Shown one piece after another: positions 31,218 through 40,115 of a DNA stretch of 64,000 bases. Position 1 is the stretch's first letter. Each line of letters begins with the position of its first letter. This stretch comes from Thiobacillus sp. (GTDB lineage: Bacteria > Pseudomonadota > Gammaproteobacteria > Burkholderiales > Thiobacillaceae): assembly GCA_011391285.1 (NCBI GenBank), contig JAABQU010000266.1:1-64000 (forward strand), given 5' to 3'. The position numbers and the translations under genes were made by a program. Under the pieces are notes generated by a model that was not told the DNA's origin, did no database searches, and saw nothing but the letters and a program-made list of their open reading frames with translations.

Positions 31218-34025
31218 ATGCGTTCACCTTCATCACTGATCACACCACTAGCGCTCTCGCTGGCGCTGGCGTTTTCCACCGTTCCACTGCTATCGGGATG
31301 CGACCAGAATTCTCGTTTGAGTGCTGAAGAGCATATTGAACGCGCCAAGGATTTTCAGAGTAAAGGCAACACTCGCTCCAGCATCCTCGAGCTCAAGAAT
31401 GCTGTCCAGAAAGATCCCAATAACGCCCAGGCACGCTGGTTACTCGGCACGATTTATCTCGACATGCGCCTTGGCAGCGATGCGGAAGCCCAGCTACACA
31501 AGGCGGTCGAACTTGGCATCAGCCCGCAAAGCGCACGTATTCCAATGGCGCGCGCACAACTCTACCAAGGTAATTTCCAGAATATTCTGGACACTCTGCC
31601 GGCAGTGGACGAGGAAGAGCCCGGCCTCCTCGCGCAGATTCTGGATCTCCGCGGCAACGCCCTGCTCGGGCTTGGCAAATATGACGAAGGCTGCTCTACA
31701 TTCGAGCGTGCCATTCAGGTCAATGCTAATTTTGCCCCCGCCTATCTGGGTCGTGCCCGCTGCAAATACAAAGAAGGTCAACCCGGTTTGGCACTTGAAA
31801 GTGCCAAACATGCCGCGACACTCGACCCAAGCCACTTGAATGCCTGGTATCTGCAGGGCGATTTACATCGCACCTTGAACCAGACAGACGAAGCACTCGC
31901 GGCCTACAACCGTGCCCTGGAAATCCAACCGGAGGATTTCGATGCCCTCACCTTCAAGGCGATGACACTGCTATCCGTCCAGAGGAACAAGGAAGCCGAA
32001 GACGTAATCAAACGCCTTGAAAAGCTGCGCCCCCAGGCACCCCAGACCCACTACCTGAATGCCTACCTGCATCACCTGCAGGGGAAAAACACCGAAGCGG
32101 CCAACCTGCTGCAGAAAGTTCTAAAGGACACCCCCAACAACCCGCAGGCCAATCTGCTGTACGGGACCGTCAACTATGTACTCAAGAACGACGAGATCGC
32201 CCTGTCGAGCCTCAACAAGGCTCTCGTTTTAACTGAGATTCCCGAGGCGCGCATTCTGCTCGCAGCGACGCAATTGCGGATGGGTTCCCCCGCCGAAGCC
32301 GTCAAAACGTTGACACCGATTTTGGTCGAGGGGAGTAACCCCAAAGCGTATTTGCTGGCCGGTCAGGCCATGCTCAATCAGGGTGAAATCGAAAAGGGCA
32401 TGGCTTATTTGAGCCGGGCAAGTTCAATGGCTCCCAAGGATGTGGTGATACGCAGCGCATTGGCACAGAACCAGTTGCTGACTGGCGACCAGCAGGGCAT
32501 ACGCGGACTGGAGTCGGTCATCACCGACAACCCCGAGGATACCCAGGCCTATCTGCTCCTTGCGGCAAATCAGATCGGAAAAGCCGACCACAAGGGTGCG
32601 CTCTCCACGCTGCAGAAAATGGCAGCGGCGCAGCCCCGCAACCCGCTCAGCCATGTCCTTATCGGACGGGTTCACCTCATGCAGAAAAACCCGGTGGCTG
32701 CGCGGCAAGCCTTCGAACGCAGCCTTACAGTAGATGCCGGCTTCTTGCCAGCCGTGGGTGCGCTGGTCGATCTGGACATCCAGGAAAAAAAGCCCGCGCA
32801 GGCGCGTGGCCGATTCAAGAAGGTGCTGTCCACGTCTCCCGACAATTTGGGTGCCCTGATGGGGCAAGCACGCACGGCTCTCGCCTTGGGTGACCAGAAC
32901 GAATTCGTTGCCTACACGAAAATGGCCATCGAACGCCATCCCAATGCCCACGAACCCGTCAGCCGCCTCACGGTTTACTACATCAAGCAGGCAGGTAAAC
33001 CTGAACTGGCACTTGAGGTCGCGCAGAAGGCCGCCCTTGCAAACAGTGGCAATCCGGCATTTCTAGACAATCTGGGCCAGGCCCAGCTAGGCGTCGGACG
33101 GAAGAAGGACGCGGTCGACACCTATACCCGCATCACCAACCACCTGCCCAACTCGGCCATCGCCTGGTATCAACTCGGCTGGGCCCAGCGTGTTGCAGGC
33201 GACCTGAATGCAGCCCTGAAATCGCTGCAAAAATCGGTTCGCCTCGACGCCAACAATCTGGATGCGCGTATCGCGCTGGCCGGGCTGTATGCCGCGCTGG
33301 GCAAGCAAGACGAAGCACTGCTGGAAACCCGTGCCATTCAGGCGCTGAATCCACAATCCCCCACCGGCTACAACCTGGAAGCCGAGCTCGCGGCACGCTT
33401 TGAGCAGCCTGAGGCTTCCCTGCAGGCGCTGGCACGCGCCCATGAAAAGGCAGCCACCCCGGAAACGGCGGCAACCTATCATCTTGCCCTCCTGCGCGCG
33501 ACCAAGCCCGATCAGGCTGAGCAACTTGCCCAGCAATGGCTCAAGCGCCAACCCGGAGACACGGCGTTTCGCATCTATCTGGCGGGTGCCTATCTGAACC
33601 AGCAAAAGCCTGACCTTGCCATCGCCCAGTACCAGCAGGTTTTGAAATCCCAACCGAACCATGTATTGGCACTCAACAACCTGGCTGCGTTGCTCATGGA
33701 AAAGGATGACCCCAGCGCCTATGAGTTTGCTCGCCGCGCCTATTCCCTGCAGCCATCCAACCCTGTCGTCATGGATACCCATGGCTGGGGGCTCCTGAGG
33801 CAAGGCAGGCTTCAGGAAGCACTGCCTCTGCTGAAGCAGGCCGCGCAGGCGATGCCCGATTCGCCCGCTGTCCAGTATCACTGGGCGACTGCGCTGGCCA
33901 AGTCAGGCGATGAAACCCAGGCCCGTGCGCTGCTGAAAAAATTGCTGGCCTCGCAGCAGCGCTTCAGCGAACGTGGCCAGGCTACCGCCCTGCTGAAGAC
34001 ACTCGAGGCTTCGAATCCACGCTGA
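31218..34025 (+). CDS. prsT: PEP-CTERM system TPR-repeat lipoprotein PrsT (copy 2)
   Basis: The product has 935 residues. The lipobox is PLLSGCDQNS. TPR units fill the remainder, and both its first repeats and its end (VMDTHGWGLLRQGRLQEALPLLKQAAQAMPDSP) align with copy 1 (VMDTLGWILVQEGQIARGLGLLQKALSKAPDSA), so the two are paralogues along their whole length. It starts 8 bp after copy 1 and lies in the same operon. Its base composition looks less GC-rich than copy 1. The two may interact with different partners. No terminator separates them. The 270 bp after its stop (34026-34297) hold nothing I recognise. Confidence 0.92.
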   Translation: MRSPSSLITPLALSLALAFSTVPLLSGCDQNSRLSAEEHIERAKDFQSKGNTRSSILELKNAVQKDPNNAQARWLLGTIYLDMRLGSDAEAQLHKAVELGISPQSARIPMARAQLYQGNFQNILDTLPAVDEEEPGLLAQILDLRGNALLGLGKYDEGCSTFERAIQVNANFAPAYLGRARCKYKEGQPGLALESAKHAATLDPSHLNAWYLQGDLHRTLNQTDEALAAYNRALEIQPEDFDALTFKAMTLLSVQRNKEAEDVIKRLEKLRPQAPQTHYLNAYLHHLQGKNTEAANLLQKVLKDTPNNPQANLLYGTVNYVLKNDEIALSSLNKALVLTEIPEARILLAATQLRMGSPAEAVKTLTPILVEGSNPKAYLLAGQAMLNQGEIEKGMAYLSRASSMAPKDVVIRSALAQNQLLTGDQQGIRGLESVITDNPEDTQAYLLLAANQIGKADHKGALSTLQKMAAAQPRNPLSHVLIGRVHLMQKNPVAARQAFERSLTVDAGFLPAVGALVDLDIQEKKPAQARGRFKKVLSTSPDNLGALMGQARTALALGDQNEFVAYTKMAIERHPNAHEPVSRLTVYYIKQAGKPELALEVAQKAALANSGNPAFLDNLGQAQLGVGRKKDAVDTYTRITNHLPNSAIAWYQLGWAQRVAGDLNAALKSLQKSVRLDANNLDARIALAGLYAALGKQDEALLETRAIQALNPQSPTGYNLEAELAARFEQPEASLQALARAHEKAATPETAATYHLALLRATKPDQAEQLAQQWLKRQPGDTAFRIYLAGAYLNQQKPDLAIAQYQQVLKSQPNHVLALNNLAALLMEKDDPSAYEFARRAYSLQPSNPVVMDTHGWGLLRQGRLQEALPLLKQAAQAMPDSPAVQYHWATALAKSGDETQARALLKKLLASQQRFSERGQATALLKTLEASNPR

Positions 34026-34297
34026 CGCCCGCCGCGCGGCGAGTACTGGAAAATTCTGTTCTGGCCTCATGCACGCCCACCGTGCATGACTCCCAGGCAA
34101 TCGGCTCAAGCATCGTTTCGGGCGCAGATTGTCCGGAGGTCTGAGCCGGGCAATGCGTGTACGGCCTGCGATCGTTCGGGTTCCCTCCCCAGCCACAGAC
34201 AGGATCCTTCATGGGCAGATCTTGCCAGCCACCCGAAGCCAAGGACTACATCGACGCCAGCCGTTGATCCGTATTGCCCGTCGCCCGGGACAACGCA

Positions 34298-34331
34298 AAA
34301 AAGCCCCAAGGCCTGCGCCTTGGGGCTTTTT
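34298..34331. terminator. Bidirectional intrinsic terminator between prsT copy 2 and pepA
   Basis: A 15-bp stem, AAAAAGCCCCAAGGC with its complement, encloses the loop CTGC. T-runs follow on both strands. It lies 17 bp after the pepA stop on the minus strand and 272 bp after the prsT copy 2 stop. Confidence 0.9.
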
Positions 34332-34348
34332 CCCAAGCTGGGGGATGA

Positions 34349-35176
34349 TCAGGCTTGCTTGCGACGACGCAGGCTAACACCCAGACCAACCAGACCCAGG
34401 CCCATCAGCGCAATGCTGGTCGGCTCAGGCACACCGAACACCACATCCAGCGAACCGTTGATGGTTTGCGTACCGGCAACCTCGAAGGAATTCAACTGGC
34501 CGGACTCGAACGAAAGGTTGTAGAACGGCGACGGCAGGACAAAGAAATCAGAACCGGCCGCGGTCAGCAGGAAGCTGGTCGTGGTGCCGAAGCTGCCGCA
34601 GTTGATCCCACTACCCCCCGGATTAACCTCGCTCGGGCCGCAGGTCGACAAGAAGGGATTCAGCGTACCCGTGCCACCTAGCAATTCACCCGTTGCAATC
34701 AGCGTATCCGTGCCAGTCACCGACCATGCATCCGCGCCTGTGGCAGGTGCGGTGAAGCCGCCGATCGAACTGCCATCGTAATCAATCCAGACATTAAGGC
34801 TGCCACCGGGGGCAAAGTTAAACGTGGTCACGCCGGCAACCGTGGAAAAGGTACCCCCACCCTGCAGGAAGCCATACAGAAGGTAACTGACGCCCAAACC
34901 GGTTCCTCCAAAACCAGCAGGCAACGGGTCGTTGCCGTCGTTGGCGACAAACTGACCCGCTTCCCATTTAATGGAGGTTGCAAAATTCCCCGCACCGTCA
35001 AAGGTCACCACTTCGACATAGTTGCCCGTAATCTTGTCGGCCACGAACGTGGTGCCGCCTGCAACAGAATCGGGATCAACCGTAAAATCGTTGAAAACCA
35101 CCGCACTGGCGCCGGCGCTGGCGACGCTCATGGCTGCGACCAGGCTCGCTTGAATCAGGTTCAGTTTGAATTTCAT
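34349..35176 (-). CDS. pepA: Flocculation-associated PEP-CTERM protein PepA
   Basis: The product has 275 residues. After a signal peptide (MKFKLNLIQASLVAAMSVASAGASA), the body has the family segments FTVDPDSVAGGTTFVADKITGNYVEVVTF, WEAGQFVANDG and FYNLSFESGQLNSFEVAGTQTINGSLDVVFG. It ends in VPEPTSIALMGLGLVGLGVSLRRRK, a PEP-CTERM sorting signal. PepA homologues are needed for floc formation in Zoogloea, where RpoN and PrsK/PrsR control them. A sigma-54 promoter (35241-35256) and two candidate PrsR sites lie upstream here. The symbol is also used for an unrelated aminopeptidase. Confidence 0.93.
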   Translation of the reverse strand: MKFKLNLIQASLVAAMSVASAGASAVVFNDFTVDPDSVAGGTTFVADKITGNYVEVVTFDGAGNFATSIKWEAGQFVANDGNDPLPAGFGGTGLGVSYLLYGFLQGGGTFSTVAGVTTFNFAPGGSLNVWIDYDGSSIGGFTAPATGADAWSVTGTDTLIATGELLGGTGTLNPFLSTCGPSEVNPGGSGINCGSFGTTTSFLLTAAGSDFFVLPSPFYNLSFESGQLNSFEVAGTQTINGSLDVVFGVPEPTSIALMGLGLVGLGVSLRRRKQA

Positions 35177-35240
35177 GTTGTGCTCCTTAAGAGTTGGTTC
35201 GTAGCTTAGGCAGTCAACCTATTTGCCCTGCACAACATAA

Positions 35241-35256
35241 AGCATGGGGCATGCCA
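35241..35256 (-). promoter_or_regulatory. Sigma-54 promoter of pepA
   Basis: On the minus strand it reads TGGCATGCCCCATGCT. It is identical to the promoter at 473-488 outside the 4-bp spacer. The GG and GC are 10 bp apart. Transcription should start near 35230, giving a leader of about 55 nt. The nearest candidate PrsR site begins 62 bp upstream. Confidence 0.75.
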
Positions 35257-35318
35257 CAATTTTATTGTCTTTTATTATCATCTAGTTATGCACAGAAGGC
35301 ATTCGAACAACCCAGGGG

Positions 35319-35338
35319 AGTGTAAAGAAATCCGACAC
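35319..35338 (-). promoter_or_regulatory. Candidate PrsR binding site 1 of pepA
   Basis: In gene orientation it reads GTGTCGGATTTCTTTACACT, an imperfect palindrome with GTGT/ACAC ends. It shares its outer arms with the site at 358-377. It lies in an AT-richer 387-bp non-coding region (35177-35563). Confidence 0.6.
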
Positions 35339-35473
35339 TTTTTAGCGCCCGGCGTGGAGAGAACCCCCTGGAATGGTCAAGACTGTGACGATGCAAGTTC
35401 GCCCAACAAGAGTGTTTACACACCCCAAGTCTGGTCCCGGGGAACGGGCAATGCACCATTTACAAGAAACCCG

Positions 35474-35493
35474 CGCGTAAAGAAATCCGACAC
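35474..35493 (-). promoter_or_regulatory. Candidate PrsR binding site 2 of pepA
   Basis: In gene orientation it reads GTGTCGGATTTCTTTACGCG. Its first 17 bases are the same as site 1, which lies 155 bp nearer the gene, in the same orientation. Between them, GTGTTTACAC near 35412-35421 is a perfect palindrome of the outer arms and could be a degenerate third site. Confidence 0.55.
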
Positions 35494-35563
35494 GGCCGTT
35501 ATAGCGTTCTCCTGACGCAAATGGCCCGGCCACGCCTCAGGGAAGCGGGAAAATGACAGGGCT

Positions 35564-36430
35564 TTAGGGTCGGGCGCGCGACAACCGCCAGTTGACGTAG
35601 GCGATCGCCATCCGCTGCAGCGGGTGGGCATTGCCACCCGGGCGCCAGGTGTGCTTCAACTTGCCCGTGTAGGCGTCGAACTGCAGGCTGTGCGGCACGG
35701 CACGCACCTTGCCCCGGCCCAGCAGGATTTTCAGTGCCTCGGTACCCGCCATGCCGGCGCACAACTGACACGCCAGCCCGGTGGACGGCACCCGCTGGGT
35801 CTTGAAATCGACAATTTCCGGATAAACCAGATAGCCACGGTGCAGCAGCGCTGGCGCCAGGGCAACCAGAAAGCGGGTCGGCCACTCTTCTTCGGGTGTG
35901 CCCTGCAGCCGGAAGTAGTCTTCAAAGCTCGGGCCATTAGGCAGGAAATTGAGCACGGCGGCGCCCATGCCAAGGGGCACGGCAAAGGTGATGGGAATGC
36001 CGCGCGCGCGGCAGGCGTCGTACACGAGGCGTCGCGCTGCAAAAACAAAGTAGTCGAGGCCATCCACATAGAGATCGACGCCGTCGAGAAACGCATCGAC
36101 ATTATGCGGTTGCACGCCTTCGTCGAACACACGGATGTCGAGTTCGGGGTTGATGTCACGCGCCAAATCGGCCATGACCTGCGCCTTGGGCTGCCCGACA
36201 CTGCTCATGCTGGCCCCGGCCTGACGGTTGAAATTGACCAGGTCGAACTGGTCGAGGTCGGCGACATGGAAGCGGCCGATGCCCAAACGGGCGAGCGTCA
36301 GCAAATGCACGCCACCGGCGCCCCCCAGACCTGCAATGGCGATCTTTTTGCCACGCAACGTCTCCTGCTCGGCCGGCGTGAGCCAGCCAAGGTTACGGCC
36401 GAAGGCCTCGTGGTAATCGAACGTCCGCAC
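35564..36430 (-). CDS. ThiF/MoeB/HesA-family E1-like protein beside the N-acyl amino acid synthase
   Basis: The product has 288 residues. It has the ATP-binding E1 core: IAIAGLGGAGG (glycine-rich loop), VADLDQFDLVNFNRQ (DxD...NxxRQ) and GQPKAQVM (conserved Lys). The usual crossover loop with a catalytic Cys and the two CxxC zinc pairs of MoeB/ThiF are not evident. Only CQLCAGMAGTEALKILLG remains near position 240. It may adenylate a carboxylate without forming the usual thioester. The start is GTG at 36430, 9 bp after the synthase stop, so the two form an operon. The partner carboxylate or sulfur-carrier protein is unknown. Confidence 0.8.
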   Translation of the reverse strand: MRTFDYHEAFGRNLGWLTPAEQETLRGKKIAIAGLGGAGGVHLLTLARLGIGRFHVADLDQFDLVNFNRQAGASMSSVGQPKAQVMADLARDINPELDIRVFDEGVQPHNVDAFLDGVDLYVDGLDYFVFAARRLVYDACRARGIPITFAVPLGMGAAVLNFLPNGPSFEDYFRLQGTPEEEWPTRFLVALAPALLHRGYLVYPEIVDFKTQRVPSTGLACQLCAGMAGTEALKILLGRGKVRAVPHSLQFDAYTGKLKHTWRPGGNAHPLQRMAIAYVNWRLSRARP

Positions 36431-36439
36431 AATAAGGTT

Positions 36440-37222
36440 TCAGGATTCTTCTTTGAGCAGGCGTGCCAAGATGCCTTCCTGGTCGTGTGCCGAGAAAAAA
36501 TATGGGTAGAGGCTGCGGTCTCTGGCTGCTTTTCCCTTGCCGCCAAGCTCTTCTATCTTCTGCCGCATGTAATCCAAATCCAGATGCATCAGCAACACGG
36601 GGAAATGCACCCGGTTGTTCATTCTTTCTTCCCCGATTTGCTTGAAGCCAAGCATTCTTTCGTAGAAAGTTTTATGACGCGGAACGATTTCGATGATGGC
36701 ATCGGTACATTCATGGATGACGCCATACAGATAAGCGAGGTGGATGAGACTCGCCAGCAATTGCTTGGAGCCGATGTTTTCGTCGATAGCGAGCTTGCTG
36801 AGTTCGCCGACACGCTTGCCCTGGGCGCGCAAGGCATCAATTTCCGGCTTATAGATCTCGTCACCCATCAGCCCCTCTTCCGAGTCATACCCGACCGTGA
36901 CGGTGCCGACGATTCTTTCCTCCTGATATGACAGGATGGTAATTCGATTGGGGTATTTCTTCAGGTGCGCCTTGGGAAAGCCCCGCCATGCGTAGCGCTT
37001 TTGCACCAGCATGCTTGCATGGTTGAACACCTCGTCATGCTGCGCAAAACGCAATTTGAAGAGCTTTTCACCCATGCGCTCTTCCTGGATTTCGGGATCA
37101 CCTTCGGCTGGTGGGCATAAATCCTTGAGTCGATAGGGCGACTCAAAGCTGATGATGGTTCGATCGAAATCATCTGCAATGTTCTTGCCACGCCCCCTCA
37201 ATTTACTCAAATCCAGCGTCAC
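36440..37222 (-). CDS. Long-chain N-acyl amino acid synthase-like (FeeM-type) GNAT protein
   Basis: The product has 260 residues. GTG at 37222 is chosen because AGGAG lies 6 nt upstream. A GTG 12 codons earlier is possible but poorly placed. The protein contains LFKLRFAQHDEVFNHASMLVQKRYAWRGF, ILSYQEERIVGTVTVGYDSEEGLMGDEIY, VGELSKLAID and IEIVPRHKTFYERMLGF, consistent with the acyl-ACP-using N-acyl amino acid synthase/exosortase-associated acyltransferase group. Published work links such synthases to PEP-CTERM/exosortase systems. It lies downstream of hemB (67-bp gap) and upstream of the ThiF-like gene, next to pepA. The amino acid substrate cannot be read from the sequence. Confidence 0.75.
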   Translation of the reverse strand: MTLDLSKLRGRGKNIADDFDRTIISFESPYRLKDLCPPAEGDPEIQEERMGEKLFKLRFAQHDEVFNHASMLVQKRYAWRGFPKAHLKKYPNRITILSYQEERIVGTVTVGYDSEEGLMGDEIYKPEIDALRAQGKRVGELSKLAIDENIGSKQLLASLIHLAYLYGVIHECTDAIIEIVPRHKTFYERMLGFKQIGEERMNNRVHFPVLLMHLDLDYMRQKIEELGGKGKAARDRSLYPYFFSAHDQEGILARLLKEES

Positions 37223-37289
37223 CTTATTCTCCTGACACGCCAGGAAACAATTCCCCACGTGTTTCTATCGTCCTGCCGCACACTAAAAT

Positions 37290-38441
<1,152 letters not shown>

Positions 38442-38470
38442 GGAACTTTCTTAAAGCCGGCCTACTCTGT
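38442..38470 (+). promoter_or_regulatory. Possible ECF (sigma-E-like) promoter of the candidate small RNA
   Basis: GGAACTT at 38442-38448 matches the -35 of extracytoplasmic-function sigma factors. It is followed after 16-17 bp by CTCTGTAAA, which resembles a -10 TCTNA with one mismatch. The start would be close to 38474. No sigma-70 promoter of quality was found there. Confidence 0.4.
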
Positions 38471-38473
38471 AAA

Positions 38474-38578
38474 CGCAGACGGTCTCGCATCGTCTCCCGC
38501 TTCTCCTCCCTGAGCGGGATGCCTTAATCCCCTTAAGGCATTTTTAGCCCCGATCCCTCCCTTGATCGGGGCTTTTTT
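38474..38578 (+). ncRNA. Candidate small RNA with C-rich loops between hemB and ysxC
   Basis: Four successive hairpins can be drawn: AGACG/CGTCT (38477-38495), CCCGCT/AGCGGG (38496-38518) with loop TCTCCTCCCTG, TGCCTTAA/TTAAGGCA (38520-38540) with loop TCCCC, and AGCCCCGATC/GATCGGGGCT (38546-38573) with loop CCTCCCTT, followed by six T. The loops can pair with Shine-Dalgarno sequences (CCTCC against GGAGG). No protein frame is present. The 3' end overlaps the ysxC stop on the opposite strand. This resembles trans-acting small RNAs with CCUCC loops. The family is unknown to me. Confidence 0.6.
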
Positions 38579-38579
38579 A
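38546..38579 (+). terminator. Intrinsic terminator of the candidate small RNA
   Basis: A 10-bp stem AGCCCCGATC/GATCGGGGCT with an 8-nt loop is followed by TTTTTTATT. The T-run is only on the plus strand, so it does not serve ysxC or hemB, which are both on the minus strand. That is the main reason to suspect a plus-strand transcript here. Confidence 0.8.
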
Positions 38580-39224
38580 TTCTTGCGGCTCGCCGGCTGG
38601 TTCGACGGGCTGCGTATCCTGCTGGCAGGCTTGGGCCAGCCAGCCTTCGATCAGCGCCGCCGCGTCCTCGGCGCCCAAGCGCGACAGGCTGGAAAACAAC
38701 TGGACGCTGACGCTGCCCAGTCCAGCCAGTTCCTGTTCGACACGACGCAGGGTCAGGGTCTTTTCGCTGTTGGACAGCTTGTCGGCCTTCGACAGCAGGA
38801 TGTGCACCGGCTTGCCGGTGGGGGTAAACCAGTCGAGCATCTGCCGGTCCAGCGGGGTGAGCGGATGACGCGCATCCATGATCAGCACCATGCCGACCAG
38901 CGCCTCGCGCTCCTGCAGGTAACGCGACAGCAGGCTCTCCCACTTCGCCTTCACCGCAGGCGGCACTTTTGCGTAGCCATAGCCGGGCAGGTCGACCAGA
39001 TAGGTGTCGGCGTCCAGCTCGAAAAAGTTGATGAGCTGCGTGCGCCCCGGCGTTTTGGAGGTGTACGCCAGGCGGTTTTTGCGCGTCAACAGGTTGATTG
39101 CGCTGGATTTTCCGGCATTGGACCGTCCGGCGAACGCGATCTCGGCGCGGCTGTAGGGCAAATCGCGCAGCTGGGCGACCGAGGTATGGAATTGGGCGCG
39201 ATTGAGCACGGGCTTGGCAGTCAT
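38577..39224 (-). CDS. ysxC: Ribosome biogenesis GTPase YsxC/EngB
   Basis: The product has 215 residues from the ATG at 39224. A longer frame reaching 39485 is antisense to cytochrome c4 and cysteine-rich, so it is not used. The GTPase motifs are [11 protein letters not shown] (G1), SKTPGRTQ (G2), DLPGYGYA (G3), LSKADKL (G4) and FSSLSRLG (G5-like). It takes part in maturation of the large ribosomal subunit. It is divergent from the cytochrome c4 gene, with 57 bp between. Confidence 0.95.
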   Translation of the reverse strand: MTAKPVLNRAQFHTSVAQLRDLPYSRAEIAFAGRSNAGKSSAINLLTRKNRLAYTSKTPGRTQLINFFELDADTYLVDLPGYGYAKVPPAVKAKWESLLSRYLQEREALVGMVLIMDARHPLTPLDRQMLDWFTPTGKPVHILLSKADKLSNSEKTLTLRRVEQELAGLGSVSVQLFSSLSRLGAEDAAALIEGWLAQACQQDTQPVEPAGEPQE

Positions 39225-39281
39225 ATTAGTTGCCGCTAAACTACCCGTTTCCCCAAGTTTTGCAAGCTTCAGGAGCCTTTG

Positions 39282-39974
39282 ATGAAACTCGCCGTCTCTC
39301 TGGTCGCCATTCTGGCCGCCACTTCCGCTTTTGCCACCGAACCCGTTGCAGCGACGGCACCTGCTGCTGCACCGGCCACCGCACCCGCAACAGCACCGGC
39401 CACCGCACCTGCAGCAACCCCGGCCGGCAAAGGCGACCCCAAGGCGGCTGAAAGCATCGTCACCAAAGTGTGCGTGGCATGTCACGCCGCGGACGGCAAC
39501 AGCCCCACGGCAGCCAACCCCAAGATTGCCGGCTTGAATGCCGAATATATTTACAAGCAGCTTACCGAGTTCAAGTCGGGCACACGCAAGAACCCGGTGA
39601 TGGCGGGTATCGTGAAGGATCTGAATGCCCAGGACTTCAAGAACCTGGCGGCCTACTTCAGCGCTCAGCGCCCCAAACCCGGCACGTCCAAGGACATGGA
39701 ACTGGCGTTAATCGGCCAGAAAATCTACCGTGGCGGCGTCATGGGCGCCGGCGTTCCCGCGTGTGCCTCGTGCCACGGACCGCAAGGCATGGGGGTTCCC
39801 ACCCAGTTCCCGCGCCTGGCCGGCCAGCATGCCGACTACACCTACAAGCAGTTGAATGCATTCCGCGTGGAAACGCGCGCCAACGACGCCGCCAAGATGA
39901 TGCGTACCATCGCAGCCAAAATGACGGACGCCGACATGAAGGCGGTCGCGGCTTACATTCAGGGCTTGCGGTAA
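39282..39974 (+). CDS. Dihaem cytochrome c4
   Basis: The product has 230 residues from the ATG at 39282, with AGGAG 6 nt upstream. A TTG one codon earlier is not needed. A signal peptide ([18 protein letters not shown]) is followed by a Pro/Ala linker with repeated ATAP units. Two c-type haem domains follow, CVACH and CASCH, each with a distal Met region. Cytochrome c4 carries electrons to terminal oxidases in the periplasm. The cytochrome c maturation genes resB and resC follow downstream. Confidence 0.92.
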   Translation: MKLAVSLVAILAATSAFATEPVAATAPAAAPATAPATAPATAPAATPAGKGDPKAAESIVTKVCVACHAADGNSPTAANPKIAGLNAEYIYKQLTEFKSGTRKNPVMAGIVKDLNAQDFKNLAAYFSAQRPKPGTSKDMELALIGQKIYRGGVMGAGVPACASCHGPQGMGVPTQFPRLAGQHADYTYKQLNAFRVETRANDAAKMMRTIAAKMTDADMKAVAAYIQGLR

Positions 39975-40077
39975 CGGATTCATCCCTCCTTGCGGGGCAC
40001 AAACCGCCTACTCCTTGTGGGTAACGCCGCGGCCTGCCCCTTGCGGGTAAACTTATCGGCCGTCCCTGAGTCGATAG

Positions 40078-40104
40078 AAGGGTGACGCAAGTCACCCTTT
40101 TTTA
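40078..40104 (+). terminator. Intrinsic terminator after cytochrome c4
   Basis: Stem AAGGGTGAC/GTCACCCTT (9 bp) with loop GCAA is followed by TTTTTATT. It lies 12 bp before the resB start. The preceding 39985-40060 holds three related C/G-rich motifs (CCTTGCGGG, CCTTGTGGG, CCTTGCGGG). Confidence 0.85.
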
Positions 40105-40115
40105 TTGCCGCCTAC

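Noticed and set aside
34026..34297. Small open frames after prsT copy 2
   Set aside because: They have no ribosome binding site, no recognisable motif and compete in several frames. The stretch is treated as non-coding.
39346..39425. Tandem repeats in the cytochrome c4 N-terminus, considered as a DNA repeat array
   Set aside because: They encode a short Ala/Thr/Pro linker (ATAP units) common in exported cytochromes. There are too few units for a CRISPR or satellite.
39225..39485. N-terminal extension of ysxC rich in Cys and Gly
   Set aside because: It is antisense to the signal peptide and Pro/Ala linker of cytochrome c4. The YsxC family begins at the ATG at 39224.
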